A stretch of DNA of 64,000 nt from Hypericum androsaemum (taxonomy: Eukaryota; Streptophyta; Magnoliopsida; Malpighiales; Hypericaceae): NCBI GenBank assembly GCA_963995505.1, contig OZ023199.1, forward strand, positions 868,001 through 932,000. The letters run 5' to 3'. Both the position numbers and the translations under genes were made by a program. Below, one piece after another: positions 38,201 through 50,167 of this stretch. The stretch's first letter is position 1, and each line of letters starts with the position of its first letter. A model generated the notes under the pieces. It was not told where the DNA came from. It did no database searches and worked only from the letters and a program-made list of their open reading frames with translations.

Positions 38201-39639
38201 AAAGGAGAATAGAAAATTAGGAACTTGTCATTGAGGTGTTTTCCGATAAATGCGGCTACTTGCCGCCCTCTTTGCTTCCCCGTCACTTATTTAGATGGCA
38301 CTTTTGTAATAAGCCTCTCTTTTTTCTTTTTCACTATTTAGTCATCATATATAGGCTACAGCCTGTTTAGGGGTAATAGAAGTTAAAACAAACATAAAAA
38401 TTTACAATGGCCCTTTACAATTATAATTATGATTTAATATATTAAATAGTTACAATTTTATTGACTGATAAGTTTATTTTAAGTTTTTCATTATTCACTT
38501 TATGATCTTTTTAAGCACATAGGCTGATAAACATATACTGTACTGGTGTAATTTTCTTGAAAATTTACCTTTACTTTTCCGAATGCGAAAACATTTGGTA
38601 GAAGACATAGATGGATTTGACGGAAGTTTAAAGTTTAAACTGTGACAATGTATAATTATTAATGTATAAATTTATCTATAAAAATACACTTTTCCAAAAA
38701 AGTTTGGTAGACATCAAAGAAATTTAATCAAAATCATCTCGCCTATGCGCTATAACGAAGACGACAATCTCAATTTTGTAAGAGACATTTAATGCCCAAA
38801 TAGTTTCAGAATCTACCATATCGCCCGGATTAATAATATGTCAAATTTAGTTTAGAACTACGAAGCTTGACACATTTTTTACTAAATAACGTACACATAG
38901 CAATAATCTGACCAAAAATATACATTACAATAGTAACATAGGTTTTTGTTTGACAATCTACGTAACTTCGACTAGTTGATCCTTGGGTACCGAATAGATA
39001 TAGTTTTAAGAAAATTTCAATGAAATCATTAACTAACATAATCAAGCAGATGTCATTAAAATATTACTATATATGTGTTTTGAACCTTCGTGAACATAAT
39101 TAAAATGCATCAAACCATATGGTAAAAGTGAATTCTGGCTAACTAACAAGTAATTAGGTTAGTTGGCAACATATATTTTACTAACCATCGTTCAATATAA
39201 ATTATCAAATGAACCTGGACTCGAAGGAATAAATTCTTATGAATTTTTTTAAAAAGATAAATTATTACATTATTACATAACCAAAGTTTGAACATTAATT
39301 TTCTAAATATTTAAGACATCTTGTACCGCCAGACTACAACTCTTTTCGCTAACGAGTTTTGAGTAAGTAAAGCGAGTACAACCTCGTCTTGGTGGATTTC
39401 CATATATATCAAATGTCATTTAAGCTAGTACAAATCCTAAAAAAAATGTCATTTAAACTAACTTTACAAAATGTTGACAATTTAATAAAAATTTGGGGTT
39501 TAAACTCTAATACATAAAATTTATCTTTAAAAAAATTCCCCGGAACAAAACAACTGGGAAACAGTTTTTTTTAAAGAATGTGAAACAAGTATATTAAGTG
39601 GCCGAATATTGTGCATATAGCTGTTATATCAACTTATAT

Positions 39640-40147
39640 CATAGATATATAGACCACCTACGCAGCTCAATACCTCCAAATTCCATTAGTTTACTTTCTC
39701 TCTCTTCCATTTTAATTATTATCTCTCCCCCTCGTTGGTTGCGTATGAGAGAAAGAGCTGTTTTGTGTGAAAAGTCAGCGACCCTCTCTCTCTCTCTAGA
39801 AAGACTCAAAACACCATTCTTCTCCTTTCTTTTGTTAATGATAGGGAAGATCAAGCAACACCCAGCTTCTACTTCTCCTCCTTAAAAGAATTCCCACATA
39901 ACCAAACCCAATTTAGAACTATTGAGAGGAAAAAAAAGAGAAAATTATTGCCAGCCTAATTCCCCACAAATTCCCACCTCAATATTCCATGGTTGGTCCA
40001 AAAGACACACAAAACCAAGAAACAAGACACAAACACTTCAACTTGTTGTGTCCTAGGGAGAGCAACCAGTTCTAGTACTAATAGTATTACACTACATCAT
40101 GCTCAAGGTCATCAGCCCAACTCGAACGTGAATTAGCCAACGAGTAG
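39640..40147 (+). promoter_or_regulatory. WRKY gene 5' leader region with a short upstream ORF
   Basis: CT-rich tracts (about 39690-39730 and 39780-39800) of the plant core-promoter/leader kind lie 350-450 bases above the WRKY start. An upstream ORF of ten codons (ATG 40099, TGA 40129-40131) sits close to the main ATG and would be read first by scanning ribosomes if included in the mRNA. The transcription start was not located. Confidence 0.4.
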
Positions 40148-40583
40148 ATGTACACATACCAAGAAATGGAGAACTATCAAGGAGATTTGACGGACATACT
40201 TCGAGCCACAAGTGGGAGCCTAAGCCAGCAACCCGACTTCTCGAGCTGCTGGGAGTTCGACCGGCCGCCACTGATCACCACGACGACCACGACCTCCTCC
40301 CATGCTCCTCTCCTCGAAGAAGCCACCAGAGGCCGGGTTACTAACCCGGCCTCCGACTTCTTCGGGGACCCTTTTTGCAACATGAGGGATCCGCTCCTCC
40401 ACGAGCTCAACATCCCTACTTCGACCTACTTCGACGACAGTGCAACCACCACCACAACCACCATCAAAGTCAACGAGGGTTCTTGTAATAACATCAACAT
40501 GTTCTCCAGGATTCAGATCTCTCCTGCACCCAACAAGTCGCCTCTTCTTTCTCCTCCTCCTCCTCCTCCTCAAAGGTCATCTG

Positions 40584-40628
<45 letters not shown>

Positions 40629-43600
40629 GGAAGTCCCCGTTAAGGGCGGCCATGGCTTCTCCTTCTCCGGCGGGTTTCAAGGTGGCTGCTGCTGCTTCTG
40701 GGTTGGTTCTAAGCGATCGTATAATTAATGTGAGCAGCTCCAAGAGTTGTTTAATTGATGGGCCGGTGCAGATCTCCTCCCCGCGGAATCTGGGTATCAA
40801 GAGAAGGTAATTAAGTTGCTTAATTATTGTTTATTTTCTTCAACTCGTGTATTATTTTAATTCTTAGTTTGTTATTGATCTGCCCTGCTTCTTCTCTTCT
40901 TCCCATGAATTTAATATTTGGTTTCACCGAAATTTATGAAATTAGGTTGATGGGAATTGAAAAACTTATAGATGTTTAGCTTTAATTTAATTTATGAGTC
41001 GTTAAATCTTTCAACCTGACTCGAATTTGAACTAATCGACATCAAGTCTGATCTATCAAAAGATTCATGCCTTGTTAATTAGTTGGTGTAGTTTTGCTTA
41101 ATTTAAGCTGAACCATATAAATTGTGATATTGGTGATGATTATGAAGATTATTTTGATCATGCTCTAATCATGTATTTGGCAACCTTTTTGGAGATTTGA
41201 GTTTTACTTTCTTTTATAACTGTAATTTTTTTTGTAACACCGAGATTTGTAATACAACAGGTCATTTAAATGTTCGAGAGAAGTTCTCACCAAAAAAATG
41301 TTCGAGAGAAGTCAATTAATAAACCTAAAAGCTACACCCACATGAATCCGAGCTATACTAGTATCCATGACAGAGCTCATTCCTTAATAAACCATCAATT
41401 TTATTTAAATGTCTTGTCTATGTAAAATTAAGCACGGCTATGTTATATAATCAAAGACTAGATTAGGGTTTGGTATGGGAGATCATAGATTGAATCAATG
41501 GACAGGTCATATAGAGAAACCGTATCAACTTTAGGATGTAAATACTATTTTTTTAAATAAACTCTACTTATAAAAAAAATAGAGAAACCGTATGCTAATG
41601 AACCGTGGCCAGGGTTCCGACGAGTTCAGTCCGATCCACAAAGAAAATTGGAAAAAGTAGTCTTGATGGGAGAGGGGATTATTTGGTTCAATTCCGTACC
41701 TGCAATCGCGTAATTAGTATGCGGAACCCTTATTTATATATATTATTTGGTTCAATTCCGTACCTGCAATCGCGTAATTAGTATGCGGAACCCTTATATA
41801 TATATATATAATACTATTATTAATAAAATTTAACCGTTTAAAAAAAATTTGAAAGGACGACAACAATAAAGTTGGACCAAATTGGGTGTCACAATAGGAT
41901 TCACATACTTAGCTTCCAACATAATTATTTGGAAAAAGTTAACTTAAGTACCATGTGGTATCACAAAAAATTAAGTCAGTATCATGTGGTTTAAAACGTA
42001 TCAATTGAGTCAAACTTATTCTAATTAAAATCAATTAGAGGTCCGGACAGCTTCTCGGACCCTGCCCGTCTTGCCCGAACATTGATCGGCCACGTGAACA
42101 AGCCATATCAGATTTCTCTGATGACGTGGCGCCACATGTACAACCCATCTCTCTCCCCTTCCCCTTTCTTCTTCCCCCATCTCTCTCCTCTTCCCCTTTC
42201 TTCTTCCTATCGTTGCTCAATCGTTCCGCTCCCCGTCGTTGCCCTCGAAATCAAGAATGGGCATCACCAAAAATAGGAGGAAATTGATTTTATTTGGGAA
42301 TAATCCCAATGACGGCAAAACCCAATAATCCTCACCAAAGAATGCGTTGGGCCACTCTTTTTCAAGAGATCAATTAAGCTACCGCGTCAAAATCCTTTAC
42401 CTTTGGGGTTCGCCTTTGTGAATCGGGAGCCAATTAAATCCTCCCCATTCCTTTTCTCTTTGTTTTCCTCCGTCAACGGCGTTGGGTTAATTTGGATTTG
42501 CAACGATGCCGAGGACGAAGTCATGTGGTGTGGTGAGGAGATTGGTTGCAGGCGAGTCATCCCTCTCAGTCGGCCATGTCCGCCACGAACCAAGACACAA
42601 TCCTCACAGGCTGAAGGCCATCCACGCACTTCTTTCTCCATTTTTAGCTCTTCGAAGAGCTCTGTTGCTCTTGTCCAGGAGGGAAAGAAAGAGAAGGGGG
42701 ATGGCGTGCTACAACGACGGAGGTGGGGATTCGCTCTTCTTCTTGCTCGAGGACGGTGTTGGAGAACCGACGGCAGGAGCAATGGTAAGAGCAGGGGGAG
42801 AGCTCGCCGGAGCAATGGCGGGGGTGGCGACCGGAGCTGGGGAAGGAACGGGAGTGGCCACGGTGGGAGCCACAGATGGTGGAGAGCTGGCCGGAGTGGC
42901 AGCGGGCAGGGGAGTGGCCACAGAATTAGTCACCGTCGGCGGGGATGATACAGGAGTAGCAGCGGGGGCGCTCGGGGTGGTGTATTTAATCGGAGAAGTA
43001 GCGGGAGCGGCGGGTAAGGGGGGTGTGAATTGATTTTTGATTCTCTGGATTAAGCATAGGTTGTTGATGGAGGTTGATTTTGTTTTTAGGTGTGATGAGT
43101 TGAAGCATTTGTAATGGTTGGCTGGATTTTTGGGATGATGATGATGATGAAGAAGAAGAAGAAGAAGAAGAAGAAGAAGAGAGGGGAAGGAGGGAGGAGA
43201 GAGAGAGGGGGGAGAGAGACCGCCATGTCACCAGTTTTGATGATGTGGCATGTTGAGTTGGCCGGGCAGGTTTTGGACAGGTCGGGTAGGGTCCGGGCAG
43301 CTGTCCGGGCCTCTAATTGATTTTACTTTGAATATGTTTGACTCAATTGATACGTTTTAAACCACATGGTACTGACTTGATTTTTTGCGATACTATAGGG
43401 TACTTAAGTAAACTTTTTCCTAGTTATTTTCAAGGACAAACTTTAACCCACCTTATCATCAACGGAATGTATAAAACCATGTTTTTTGCCTTGTTATTTG
43501 GCTTTAGACATATATACCATCCCTTTCAAATAAAAGAAAGTTAACATGAGCCAAATATTTTTTCCAAAAATAGAATTGGGACCATTTCTAATTTTGTCCA

Positions 43601-45588
43601 TTATACTATATGTCTGTTGCAATAGTACAGACAACGACTAATCTTTTCTCACGGTACCTAATTTAGAGTAGATTTTAATTACCTTATAAATTGGGTCATT
43701 TCTTTGCACATTGATAATAATTGGGTTACTAGAACATTTTCATCATTAATGCCGTTTCCAATTGTTTTCCAAGTTTTATGATCTAATTATTTTGGTGTTA
43801 ATTTAGTAAAATTTATTGATCAGGAAGAGCCAGGCCAAAAAGGTGGTGTGCATTCCTGCACCGGCGGCCCCAAACAGCCGGCCAAGTGGGGAAGTGGTTC
43901 CCTCGGATCTATGGGCTTGGAGGAAGTACGGCCAGAAACCCATTAAAGGTTCTCCTTATCCAAGGTAATTGCGTAAATTAATCATTAATTACGGATCCCT
44001 ATTTCTTACCTTATTATTTTATCCACTCTCTCTAAGGAGCTTGGTGTTTCATTTTATTCGACTTAAATTTATATTAATCGGTCTATTGATTGTTCTAATA
44101 AAGAGAACATAGTAAAGCCTTACATGAGACAACAATGTGTTGCCAATATTCATCTCCCAGTTAATTATTCCAATCCATAATGGGAACTTGTCTTTTCGTC
44201 CGGAACTGCTGTTCAGTTACGTGGAAGTGCAATAGTACTCTTTTGCACGAATTGAAGTTCAAAATGTTTCTTCTAAACAAGTAACTTTCACAGTATAGTC
44301 CGATCTTATTCGATTTCATGCAGATAAAGTTTTCTTTGCCAAAATCATTGTGCTTTCAAATATGTACTAAATCAATTGATCCAAGTGTAAAATCAAAAAA
44401 ATAACAAATGATGACAAAATTGTTAATACCAAATTTTAATGCAAATATAATCTTTAGACAAAGTTTGAAGTAAGTTTCTCATTATTGAAAATGTTGGTGT
44501 ACTTTTATCCAGGCCATAGTTAACTGTTGGTGGAATTAGTGTATTTGTTGCAGGGATTAAAACCTGACAGGTTTTTCGGTCGAAACTACTCATCTCGTCA
44601 TGTATTGATAAACTAATCAAATTTGAGCTGAGTAGATTACGTAGGGTGACAAAATTTTTATCTATCAAATTTTAACACAAATACATTCATATAATTCGAA
44701 CTCGAAATATTTAGTTAAGCAAAAATAAATTTATCAATTATACTAAGTGGTTAGCCAATAGAGAGTTTCAACCAATCGCGAAAGATTTATTTTGGTTAGA
44801 AGTTTGTATTTGCATGGACCAAAAATTGCACGAACATAATTCCAACTTCAAACAATATCAACATGCATGCTACGTAGTCTTCAATATAAAAAGTCGCCAA
44901 ACTGATAAAAAATTTAGATTCACTCAGAAATAATCGACTCCAAAAAACATAATCTTTGATATCTCTCTTTTCACCATTCAGGGGATACTACAGATGCAGC
45001 AGCTCCAAGGGCTGCCCGGCGAGGAAACAAGTAGAGAGGAGCAGAACAGACCCCAACATGCTCGTCATAACCTACACGTCGGAGCACAACCATCCCTGGC
45101 CCACCCAGAGGAACGCACTCGCGGGCTCCACTAGGGCACAGCCACCAAAGACCAACAACGTCGGCTCCAAGGTTAGTTCTCCAACAACCTCCCACATGAA
45201 GGAGGAGACCAGCAACGAAGAGGCCGCGCTGTCTCCTCCCAACAACAACAACATCGGAAGTGGTGGCGCTTCTAGTAGTGCACAGGTCAAGGAGGAGGTA
45301 GAGGAGGATGGTAAGCGGATGGCGGATGAGAATGTGGTGTTAGATGAAGGGTTTTCGTATCGGCCGGCTATGCCGGATCAGGATTTCTTTGCTCAGCTGG
45401 GAGAGATTGATGGGGACCCATTTGGGCTCTTGTTCTCCTCCTCCCAAGGGTTTATCAATGAGGAGGATGTTCAGAAGCAAGGGAACAAGGGAGGAGGAGG
45501 AGGGTTGGATCCATTTGGTCTCTTTGATTGGCCATCTGTGGACAGCCAGAGTTCTGCTCCATTTGGGGAAGCCAGGAGGGGTTTATAA
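40148..45588 (+). CDS. WRKY transcription factor, group IIe (WRKY14/35-like)
   Basis: Three exons, 40148-40806, 43824-43964 and 44982-45588, join in phase to 468 aa. The ATG at residue 7 (40166, [11 protein letters not shown]) matches the family N-terminus better than ATG 40148. Seen in order: GDLTDILRA near the start, an Asn run encoded by (AAT)n (about residues 146-160), [40 protein letters not shown] with the WRKYGQK heptad, then [20 protein letters not shown]...HNH forming a C-X5-C-X23-H-X1-H zinc finger, typical of group II. The intron inside the domain after PYPR is at the conserved WRKY position. The C-terminus is acidic with Gly/Ser tracts. It binds W-box DNA and acts in the nucleus. 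Intron 1 is 3.0 kb and hosts a MULE-type element, so regulation or splicing could be affected. Confidence 0.93.
40585..40628 (+). repeat. (AAT)n microsatellite coding poly-Asn in the WRKY gene
   Basis: About fourteen AAT triplets in frame give an Asn run between Pro-rich and basic segments of exon 1. Being a pure triplet repeat, it can change length without shifting the frame. Confidence 0.9.
41679..41806. repeat. 64-bp tandem duplication in WRKY intron 1
   Basis: Two nearly identical copies start at 41679 and 41743, with the shared phrases ATTTGGTTCAATTCCGTACC and TTAGTATGCGGAACCCTTAT, each followed by a TATATA tract. Almost no divergence, so the duplication is recent. Confidence 0.85.
42709..43029 (-). 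pseudogene. Arabinogalactan-protein-like coding fragment captured in the MULE
   Basis: On the minus strand one frame runs from about 43029 to a stop after ...SESPPPSL near 42710 and is composed almost only of Ala, Pro, Ser, Thr and Val in AP, SP, TP and PP pairs (examples: [36 protein letters not shown]). This is the glycomodule texture of classical arabinogalactan proteins, whose prolines become hydroxylated and O-glycosylated. No signal peptide, start Met or GPI-anchor signal is visible, so it is a fragment, as is usual for host sequence carried by Pack-MULEs. Simple GC-rich bias is the alternative explanation, but the other frames do not show such ordered dipeptides. Confidence 0.5.
43130..43181. 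repeat. (GAT)n(GAA)n microsatellite inside the MULE
   Basis: Short GAT repeats followed by about eleven GAA triplets. On the minus strand this is a TTC tract, as often found in 5' leaders, and it lies upstream of the AGP-like frame. Confidence 0.85.
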
Positions 45589-48500
45589 AGATAGATGGAA
45601 GATGCAATGCAATATATAGAACAACAAGAAGAAGATATCACTCATATCATATACATTCAATGTGAAAGATGACTTGCCCAGATCACATAAGACGTATATG
45701 AATTATGATAGTCGGGGGTTCATTCGTTCAATTCCTGACAGTTGTAATAATTGGTGTAGAAAATTTACTTCTGGATAAATCTATGTACATTCAATTCATC
45801 GACCTGCAGGTCATCTTCACCAACTCCAACCCTACACCAGAAAAAAAAACAGCCATATAAATCCTTATCATTAATGGAGTAGCTTCTCGTTGTAATTTTT
45901 CTTGGCCTTCTTGGTGCCATTTGATTCATAGAGGAAAACCTTTTTTTTTGTCTTGCATGGCTTGAGATATTACTATTGAGGGATCATCAAGTCAATTAAT
46001 TTGGTGTTTCCCAAAAAAAAAAAGTCAATTAATGTGGTGGAAGAGGTGGTGGGGACCGGAAGGTGTGTCTTTTCTTTTCCACTTCAACAACTATCTCCAC
46101 CTGTTCTTTTTCTTGTTATTTACAGGGAAATAGGAGGGAAAATCTATAAATTGAACAAGTGTAGTAGACTAGTGTAAATTAATTGATGATGCTTTTTATA
46201 GGTTTACTCCAGATTTGGAACTCCGTAATTTCTATGCACATTGTATTATTAAACCAAAAATTATTGGCTAATTAGTTGATGATATGCTATATTAAATTTA
46301 CTAATTGTCCAGAGTTTGAGTCATAATAATGTTAGTCGTGACATTGTCAAATATTCCGACTGGGATTATAATTATTATGACGAGTGAATATTTGGATAAC
46401 GGGTGGTTTATACTAAAATTAAAATAAGAGAGATGTAATGTAAGCAAACAGAGTGCTGGTTGATTGGGAGCAGCAAGGGGAGGATATGAGTCCCACATTC
46501 CTTTCGGTTTTTTGGTTGATGGGACATAAAGGTTAGAGGAACAGAAGGTTTTCAACAGTTGAAACAAGTACATCCATTCAGAGGCACGACTTGAAAGCTC
46601 AGTGAGGATGAGAGATTTATCACAGAAACGGGACTTGTCTTTTCCCCAACTTTTTCTAAGTGGGAAAAATTATTAAATTTCCCCTACCTATATACCTATG
46701 TCTTCTACTACTACTGCCATCATGTGGGCTTGCTTTCTTTATTAATTGCATAAATAGAGGAAAAGAAGGGAAAAAGGATAGGGCTTGACTTAATATCAAG
46801 TCATCCCTTACGTCAAGTTGGAGTTTATGAATTTTTTATGAATGTTAACTAATTTAAATTCTAGCGTTAAATATTTAAAAAGAAATAAAATTAAATATGG
46901 AACATTGTTCTATCCTATAAACTCGAATTCGATGCTATAACAACTTTCTAATGAGCGGATCTCAGTTGATTATTTTTTATGAAGATTAGAGCAGTGTTTA
47001 AGTTATTGGTTATTTGTTAATCTCTAGTTGGCTGAGATGCCCAAATCGAGGCTGGGATATGCATGTGAAGGGGCATCCACTTGTGCATGTGTTTTAATAT
47101 TGCACGTAGGCATCTTTTATAATATTTTAGTTCCTCATTTTTATTTAATATAATATGGAGCCAAACCTATTTCTCTCCTCTTCCTCGTGCAAGGTCGTGC
47201 ACATACCTTCTTAAAAAAATGCCGTGCACATTTGTATGTTTTTGCTAGGCAGTTAATGCATCATTTGCCGAATGAAAGAAAAAAAAAGGTCTTTAAATGA
47301 TGGAGAATGAGGAGGTTGACAATTTTATAATTTTTGGATTGACTTAGATATCGTTTCGTCAGAATCACTGTGATTGTAATTTGAGTCTAGGGATTGAGTC
47401 ATTTCTTTTGAATAATATTCGGACTAAAAAAATATTAAATTGTACTAATTAATAAATTTATTTAGACGTAAAATTTTTGGTGTATTAGTTATCGTAACCA
47501 TGATAAATTTTAGGTAGTCAATGTCGAAAGTATCTAAGTAGGAATCCCACTCCTATTTAAATTACTCCTGATTTCTTAATTTGTGGGTTAGTTTGAGTAT
47601 GGTTTTTAGAATTTTTTTATTCTTTTCTATTTCATTTTCTTTAATTAATAAAGTTTGCTAGTTATTAAAAAAAGAGTAGGAAGCCCACCCCAATATGGTA
47701 CTCTCCTATTCTGACTTTTTCATAGTCTTCTATAGAAAAATTGAGACTCCGACAAGTTTTCTATCCCTTCGAAAAAGAATGACAAAAAATTGCGAATTCA
47801 AGGATCGTAATGACGAGAGAAACCATTTATCATTACGATAGGTATTAAATGAAATGAAAATGTAGTGATATATACAGCTGAAGTATCCTAAATAACTAAT
47901 AGACTTAAGCTTTGTTCCTATATTTGATGACCGGATCAATTCGATTAGGTATGACCATGTATTTTTATTTTTACTGTTGCAGACAACATGAAATGAAATG
48001 ATGTACGACTATTTTCCCATGAATATTATCTAAAGGTCTTCTATATAACATCAGTGCATTTGTCGCTATCAGGCTTATCTCTTGAGACGGTAGAGAATTA
48101 CTTATTTGAGTTACCCCTACCAAAGAAAAGAGAGATTTTACTCCAATTTTTGCCAGATAGCGACTCTAAGTTCTTTCAAATCAATCAACTTCAGGGAAAA
48201 AATTTGCACTCTCTTTCCACTATGGAAGTCGGTTCGTATATGGGAGAAAAGAACAGTTTAAGGCTCCACTAGCATGGAGCTTTTGTCCTCGAATTCTTGA
48301 ACGATAAGGTGATTGCCATTATGAACACATCAATGTTGTGATCTACGGATATATCTCGAGTTCGGATTGATAGGAACTAAATATTTTTTGGGAGAATTCT
48401 ATCACCACTAAATTAACATATCTGACTCGACTCGAAGTTGGATTATTCATGAATACTGAAGTAGCATCAACCGAAAAAGTTGTAACCCAGTTGTGGTTTA

Positions 48501-49080
48501 TGGGTGTGACTGTTTGGCAATGATTTTGAAGGAAAGCAAGTGGAGATAATTGATTACAAAGACATTAAAAGCTTCACGAGTAGTGAGTCGCATGTGCTTT
48601 TGGAAAATGCTTGAAAGATAAATCGGCTTTACTTCCCTTTCATGACCTTTCTTTGTAAAAATTAACAAATTTTGAACAAGTACATAAAGCGGGGATGTAT
48701 CTATCGCATCGACAGAGATCCACGGGTTGCATCCTTCAATCAACTTTTGATAGCTCCACTTGTTGTTTTTGACCTTAATGGTACCCATTGAATCAGTTAA
48801 TCACTTAGTTAATGAGTTCATTGGGCCACTAAGTTAACGGTATATATAGATGCATGTATAGTTACCTAGTTTTCTTAATGATGCAGAGAATATCGATACT
48901 TCGGAGATGACTACATGCATTTTGGAAAATGAGAGACCACATCGATATGATGCCTCGTTCATGCGTCTGTTCCGATCCAATTTCTATTCGTGTTGTCTGC
49001 CTGGGTCAATATGATTATCGAGATATCAACACCCTAGTCATTTTATCTAAGTGCTTGTTGTTATTCTTTGCGAGTAATTA
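45589..49080. other. WRKY 3' flank and gene-poor spacer
   Basis: 45589-45900 should be the WRKY 3' UTR. Further on, open stretches at 48054-48272 (+) and 48498-48788 (-) were examined; neither shows a known family and both lack splice or start context. The remainder is AT-rich. Confidence 0.5.
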
Positions 49081-49099
49081 ATATTGACTAGAGGGATAT

Positions 49100-49190
49100 T
49101 ATTTAAAATGGGCCGAAAAGCCCGTTAAAGCTGTTGAATGGGTATGCGAACTTTTTAAAGGCCGTAGCAGGCAACTAAGGCCCAAAGATA
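49100..49190. promoter_or_regulatory. Site II-like TGGGCC elements upstream of the EIF1AD gene
   Basis: TGGGCC at 49109-49114 and its complement GGCCCA at 49179-49184, with further GGCCC words near 49196. Site II (TGGGCY) motifs are typical of promoters for translation and proliferation genes. The distance to the ATG (1 kb) requires a leader intron, which the AG-rich boundary at 50115-50120 would allow. Confidence 0.35.
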
Positions 49191-49738
49191 CTTTAGGGCC
49201 CTATAGAGCCCAAAATAAACTGGAAAACTGGACCGAAACACCCACTCGATCGACTATTTCAGGTTCGAGCGGAAAAGAACTATTCGGGTATTTAATAGAT
49301 GGTTTGGTAAAGGTAAAGCACACCATCGTTATTTTCTAACAAAAGAGCAACATACTTGTCCGAGTGAAATTCCAACCCGTTGGCGTCTCCTCTCTCTTCC
49401 TGTACGGATTCCTCATCTCTCTTCCTGTTGGTTTTTATTTTTATTTTTTATAAGTATTTTGTTTATTGCTGAATTGGTTTGTGGAAATCTTAGGTCAATG
49501 TAGCTAGTTTAAGACATTAGGAGGGACACGGGTTTAAGATAGGTTCTTGGTTTGAGGTATTTCGTCCGTCGTAACACTTTGTGGCGTGTGGTTAGCTTTG
49601 AGGTACTTGTTTGAGGCATTTCGTCGAACACTTGGTGGTTTTTTTCTGCTTCGCGCGATTAGCTTTGTGGGTTTGGTTTGGTTTGGTTTGGTGGCGGATC
49701 AAACATCACCAACAAGTCAAGATCTCTCCCATATCTCA

Positions 49739-49850
49739 CGCCCTCGAGGTCTAGCTCGAGTGGTAAAATGGCGTAGTGGGAATCGGGCATGGAGTCTAGG
49801 ATCATGGTTCAAATCCGTGTAAAATTTCAGCTTATCGAAAAAGAGAGAGA
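49739..49850 (+). mobile_element. tRNA-derived SINE-like element
   Basis: An A-box-like TAGCTCGAGTGG (49752-49763) and a B-box GGTTCAAATCC (49806-49816) form an internal RNA polymerase III promoter, within text resembling plant Au-type SINE heads (CGAGGTCTAGCTCGAGTGGT). It ends near a GAAAAAGAGAGAGAGGG tail. The spacing between boxes and the lack of cloverleaf arms exclude a functional tRNA. It lies in the presumed upstream region or leader intron of the EIF1AD gene. Confidence 0.55.
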
Positions 49851-50167
49851 GGGAGCTTTCCCACCACCTCCACCTTTACTTTACCTTGAATACAGGCTCG
49901 CTTGATAATGAGAATTTATGCATGAATAATTGGTTGGTTTGTGTATCCTGATCTCGCTTTTATAAATTCGTACACCTGAATTGATTTTTACTGGTTTTCA
50001 AATTTAATATTCAGTTTGTGTTGACAACCCGGTTCTAACCTAAATTTAGTTAGCCATTAGATGTTCGATACAAGGTGTTTCTGGCACTACAAAGTTTAAT
50101 GTGTTTTTTCCGAAACAGAGGCAATCGTTAAGAGAGTAGTATCAAGAGGTTGAAGAGAAGGGTGGTA

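Larger units (their letters stand above)
31990..39590. other. Long AT-rich gene-poor interval
   Basis: No convincing gene in 7.6 kb. Short open frames (33149-33370, 34816-35070, 37203-37397, 38014-38220, 38830-39045) are AT-composition artefacts with no family signature. Named items inside are the G25 run, the (TA)n tract and one copy of a dispersed repeat at 34810-35290. Confidence 0.55.
41931..43420. mobile_element. Mutator-like element, 1.49 kb, Pack-MULE candidate in WRKY intron 1
   Basis: The terminal inverted repeats are about 130-150 bp. The left end starts GGAAAAAGTTAACTTAAGTA and the complement of the right end GGAAAAAGTTTACTTAAGTA. Both continue with CATGTGGTTTAAAACGTATC, AATTGAGTCAAAC and AATCAATTAGAGG-CCGGACAGC. 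The flanks TAATTATTT (41922-41930) and TAGTTATTT (43421-43429) are 9-mers with one mismatch, the MULE target-duplication length. No transposase is present. The inside is GC-rich and contains an Ala/Pro/Ser/Thr-rich frame on the minus strand. The element lies wholly within the WRKY intron and leaves its splice sites intact. Confidence 0.85.

Noticed and set aside
42403..43033. Long open frames on the plus strand (Gly/Arg- or Gly/Ala-rich)
   Set aside because: They are reverse-frame shadows of the GC-rich cargo in the MULE; composition follows the opposite strand and no domain is visible.
48054..48788. Open frames of 72 (+) and 96 (-) codons
   Set aside because: No recognisable family, no start or splice context; probably chance frames or badly decayed sequence.
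49739..49830. A tRNA gene suggested by A- and B-box sequences
   Set aside because: Arms cannot form a cloverleaf and box spacing is too wide; it fits a tRNA-derived SINE better.
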